A stretch of 64,000 bases of DNA, taken from contig JAJYLX010000001.1 of NCBI GenBank assembly GCA_021787495.1, forward strand, positions 185,598 through 249,597, read 5' to 3'. This DNA is from Microcaldota archaeon. GTDB lineage: Archaea; Micrarchaeota; Micrarchaeia; Micrarchaeales; Micrarchaeaceae. The position numbers and the translations under genes were made by a program. The notes below the pieces were generated by a model that had not been told where the DNA came from, made no database searches, and saw only the letters and a program-made list of their open reading frames with translations. Shown here piece by piece: positions 62,485 through 64,000 of the stretch; positions within the stretch are counted from its first letter, which is position 1; each line of letters opens with the position of its first letter.

Positions 62485-62634
62485 GTGGCGATTCTAGCTG
62501 GGGTGCTGATATTAATAATGGTCGCACCAACAATACCACAAGGAGCACCACAGCTGGAGTATATTATTGTATACGGGATAAGCATTATACTCATAGCAGG
62601 TGGTATTGCTGCAATAGTATCAGCATTTATGTAG
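62485..62634 (+). CDS. Small two-TM protein ending at an in-frame amber codon
   Basis: 49 residues from GTG 62485 (reading may extend upstream in the same frame to ACG 62434). Two hydrophobic helices joined by APTIPQGAPQLEYIIV. TAG at 62632-62634 is followed in the same frame by CGT-GAT... and the next membrane gene. It could be a separate small gene, or the N-terminus of a larger membrane protein broken by a nonsense mutation. Confidence 0.4.
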   Translation: MAILAGVLILIMVAPTIPQGAPQLEYIIVYGISIILIAGGIAAIVSAFM

Positions 62635-62688
62635 CGTGATTTCCTGTCAGACATTTCAGCGATTATAATATCGATACTTACCATAATC

Positions 62689-63426
62689 TTGCCTGGTATA
62701 ATTACTTATGCAGCTGGTTTCATGCTAAATACATACGTACCAAGGCTTATGACACGCAAAGCCATTCTCCGAAAGCTACGTTCTGTAAGCCCCACATTAC
62801 AAGGTACCTTTTATAGAGACCTTACTCTCATACAGGACAGACAGAACAGGAATAGGAATTTTAAGATTTCGATGGGGTTTTATTCGCTCGGATATTGGTT
62901 ATTTGTTCTTTTCATAATAATTCCGCAGGCATATTACTTTTTGGCTGGAACCATAATAATCTTCGTAACCTTTATTCCACCGTATCTAGGAATCGCCTTA
63001 GAAAAGCACTATCGGGACGAAAAGGATGCAAGCATAATCGAGTATCTGGTGGCGAAGAACAGTAAGATTGTAACCCTAACACAAGTCTTTTCGATAGTGA
63101 TGATGGGCCTCTATACGACAATATCATATCCATCCAGCTTATATACAAGCCTTGCCGGAATCCTAGGTGCTACCTCAATAATACTGTTCATGCAATTCAG
63201 AATGAGAGAACCTTCTAGCACAATAGAGGACAGGATTTTTAGGAGTATTGTCAAGGCTGCAATCTATGTAGAGATAACGACGAAATATGAAAAGATAAAA
63301 GGTAAGATAATAAGCATAGGCGACTACCTAATAATAAAAGACAGATTCAGCGCAAAACACCCTCTCGACTGGCACAGCATTACAAGCATATCATTGCTTA
63401 AAGATGAAAAACAGGTCGGCTTGTAA
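62689..63426 (+). CDS. Hypothetical membrane protein
   Basis: 245 residues from TTG 62689; no ATG is well placed upstream, and the frame is open back to the TAG at 62632. TM segments are at about 3-20, 60-105 (two), 125-170 (two). A soluble C-terminus ends in RFSAKHPLDWHSITSISLLK. No family recognised. It lies downstream of res in the defence island. Confidence 0.6.
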   Translation: MPGIITYAAGFMLNTYVPRLMTRKAILRKLRSVSPTLQGTFYRDLTLIQDRQNRNRNFKISMGFYSLGYWLFVLFIIIPQAYYFLAGTIIIFVTFIPPYLGIALEKHYRDEKDASIIEYLVAKNSKIVTLTQVFSIVMMGLYTTISYPSSLYTSLAGILGATSIILFMQFRMREPSSTIEDRIFRSIVKAAIYVEITTKYEKIKGKIISIGDYLIIKDRFSAKHPLDWHSITSISLLKDEKQVGL

Positions 63427-63462
63427 GCGAACAGCCCAGCCGAAAGCGATGTAACATCGACA

Positions 63463-63687
63463 CTACTTACTCTTGGAACGATGATTCTCATAAGCGAAGT
63501 ACGACCCGGCGACGCCTATACATGCTATCAAGATTTCACACCACGTGTTCGGTCCGACAATCTGTATACCTACTCCCCACAGTATAAGGAAGGATAAGCT
63601 AACGAAGCCAGCAATCGCTACGAGAACCATAAACACGAGCGCGGTGAGTGGAGGTGTCTCCCACTTGATTCTATATGCCGTCTGCAT
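63463..63687 (-). CDS. Small two-TM hypothetical protein
   Basis: About 74 residues from ATG 63687, which overlaps the upstream stop as TGATG. Two hydrophobic helices (about 14-40 and 45-66). Basic tail ENHRSKSK. Coupled to the zinc-ribbon protein. Confidence 0.6.
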   Translation of the reverse strand: MQTAYRIKWETPPLTALVFMVLVAIAGFVSLSFLILWGVGIQIVGPNTWCEILIACIGVAGSYFAYENHRSKSK

Positions 63688-63872
63688 CAGTCCCACCTCA
63701 AATGACTGCCACAGCGCGGGCAAACTGGTGTGTTTTTCCTGACTACCAGGTTACAGACTGGACATCTGTATATCTTTGTGCCTCTGTCAAAGAGGGCTTT
63801 GAAGAGTATGGCACCGAAGATGGCTGCACCTCCGATTATCGCTATGTTCTTTATCGTATGGTCATTGACCAT
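63687..63872 (-). CDS. Small TM protein with C-terminal zinc ribbon
   Basis: 61 residues. A TM helix (about residues 8-30) is followed by a zinc ribbon, YRCPVCN and CPRCGSHLRW (about 35-60). The inside-finger theme recurs in the 54-56 kb genes. It is the first gene of a two-gene operon. Confidence 0.65.
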   Translation of the reverse strand: MVNDHTIKNIAIIGGAAIFGAILFKALFDRGTKIYRCPVCNLVVRKNTPVCPRCGSHLRWD

Positions 63873-63881
63873 GGTGAACTA

Positions 63882-63901
63882 CCTCGGGCTGAAGCCCGAG
63901 G
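63882..63901. repeat. Element-end hairpin of a probable IS605/IS1341-type element
   Basis: CCTCGGGC-TGAA-GCCCGAGG, a perfect 8-base stem with a 4-base loop, directly after the stop of the adjacent partial gene. It is the sort of right-end hairpin found after TnpB genes. Confidence 0.55.
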
Positions 63902-63918
63902 CTTCCACTGCGTACCAC

Positions 63919-64000
63919 TCAGTTAAAACGTAGCTGCATCTGCTTCCTGTCATTTTCAGGATGCAGGCTCGGGCGGTCGTGTTTGTCGATGTAATCCTTG
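63919..64000 (-). CDS. Probable TnpB (IS200/IS605 family), 3' end only
   Basis: The frame enters from the right edge and stops at 63919. The visible C-terminus is KDYIDKHDRPSLHPENDRKQ and six more residues. No diagnostic motif is in view. The call rests on its basic, disordered tail and the end hairpin. If correct, the hairpin region includes the guide-RNA end of a TnpB nuclease. Confidence 0.4.
   Translation of the reverse strand, partial: KDYIDKHDRPSLHPENDRKQMQLRFN

Overview
The window reads as the chromosome of an archaeon, most likely a DPANN lineage close to Micrarchaeota/ARMAN (lineage is inference). It carries archaeal eS8, eS24 and eS27, aIF5A with a hypusine lysine, archaeal-type LeuRS and AsnRS, SecY, two FtsZ paralogues with SepF, an archaeal GxGD prepilin peptidase, class III signal peptides of the QSAMEYLMTYGWAIL type, TATA-box promoters with very short leaders, and an intron-containing tRNA-Arg. 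The core DNA is GC-rich and uses many AGG/ATA codons. Several islands are clearly AT-richer.

Layout. 1-2.4 kb: the end of a VWA protein coupled to two tandemly duplicated ankyrin genes. 2.4-9.1 kb: translation and cell division (eS8, ftsZ1, ftsZ2, aIF5A, eS24, eS27, CPBP protease, TrmJ-like methylase, sepF). 9.2-11 kb: a six-TM protein coupled to a glycosyltransferase remnant, then the prepilin peptidase. 11-22.6 kb: leuS, a HAD phosphatase, a Cas4/EXO5-like nuclease, alaS, a split EamA/SMR pair, topA and trmI. 22.6-24.9 kb: an accessory DUF4143 ATPase module bracketed by two copies of the trmI 3' end. 24.9-30.9 kb: an LCMT-like methyltransferase, a DNA glycosylase, asnS, a polyprenol-kinase-like membrane protein and a hydrolase. 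30.9-36.2 kb: structured intergenic DNA, a wHTH regulator, a frameshifted PEP-synthase-like gene, a histidine phosphatase and an MFS pump. 36.2-40.8 kb: tRNA-Arg, tatD, a thioredoxin-like secreted protein, a V4R protein and secY. 40.9-43.2 kb: two unknown genes and a decayed AbiE toxin-antitoxin locus.

43.6-46.9 kb is an AT-rich mobile island. It holds a membrane protein, a DDE transposase, an RHH regulator and a methyltransferase, and it is flanked by 15-base boxes spaced about 20 bases apart. 47-53.3 kb returns to core DNA: a 5'-nucleotidase-like HAD protein, a RecB-family nuclease, an aminotransferase, a large secreted Ig-repeat protein coupled to a pilin-like protein, and tRNA-Val. 53.3-56.4 kb has a cysteine-synthase-like enzyme and two membrane proteins with N-terminal zinc fingers. 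56.4-64 kb is a defence and mobile island: wHTH regulator, structured leader, Type III restriction-modification (mod, res), a membrane protein with an in-frame amber codon, two small membrane proteins, and the 3' end of a probable TnpB element with its hairpin.

Linked functions: FtsZ1, FtsZ2 and SepF are the division ring and its membrane anchor. The prepilin peptidase (10.1 kb) is the likely processor of the class III pilin (52.1 kb), which is co-expressed with the surface protein. The islands carry decayed AbiE, Type III R-M, a DUF4143 ATPase and transposases, which marks them as defence and mobile hotspots.
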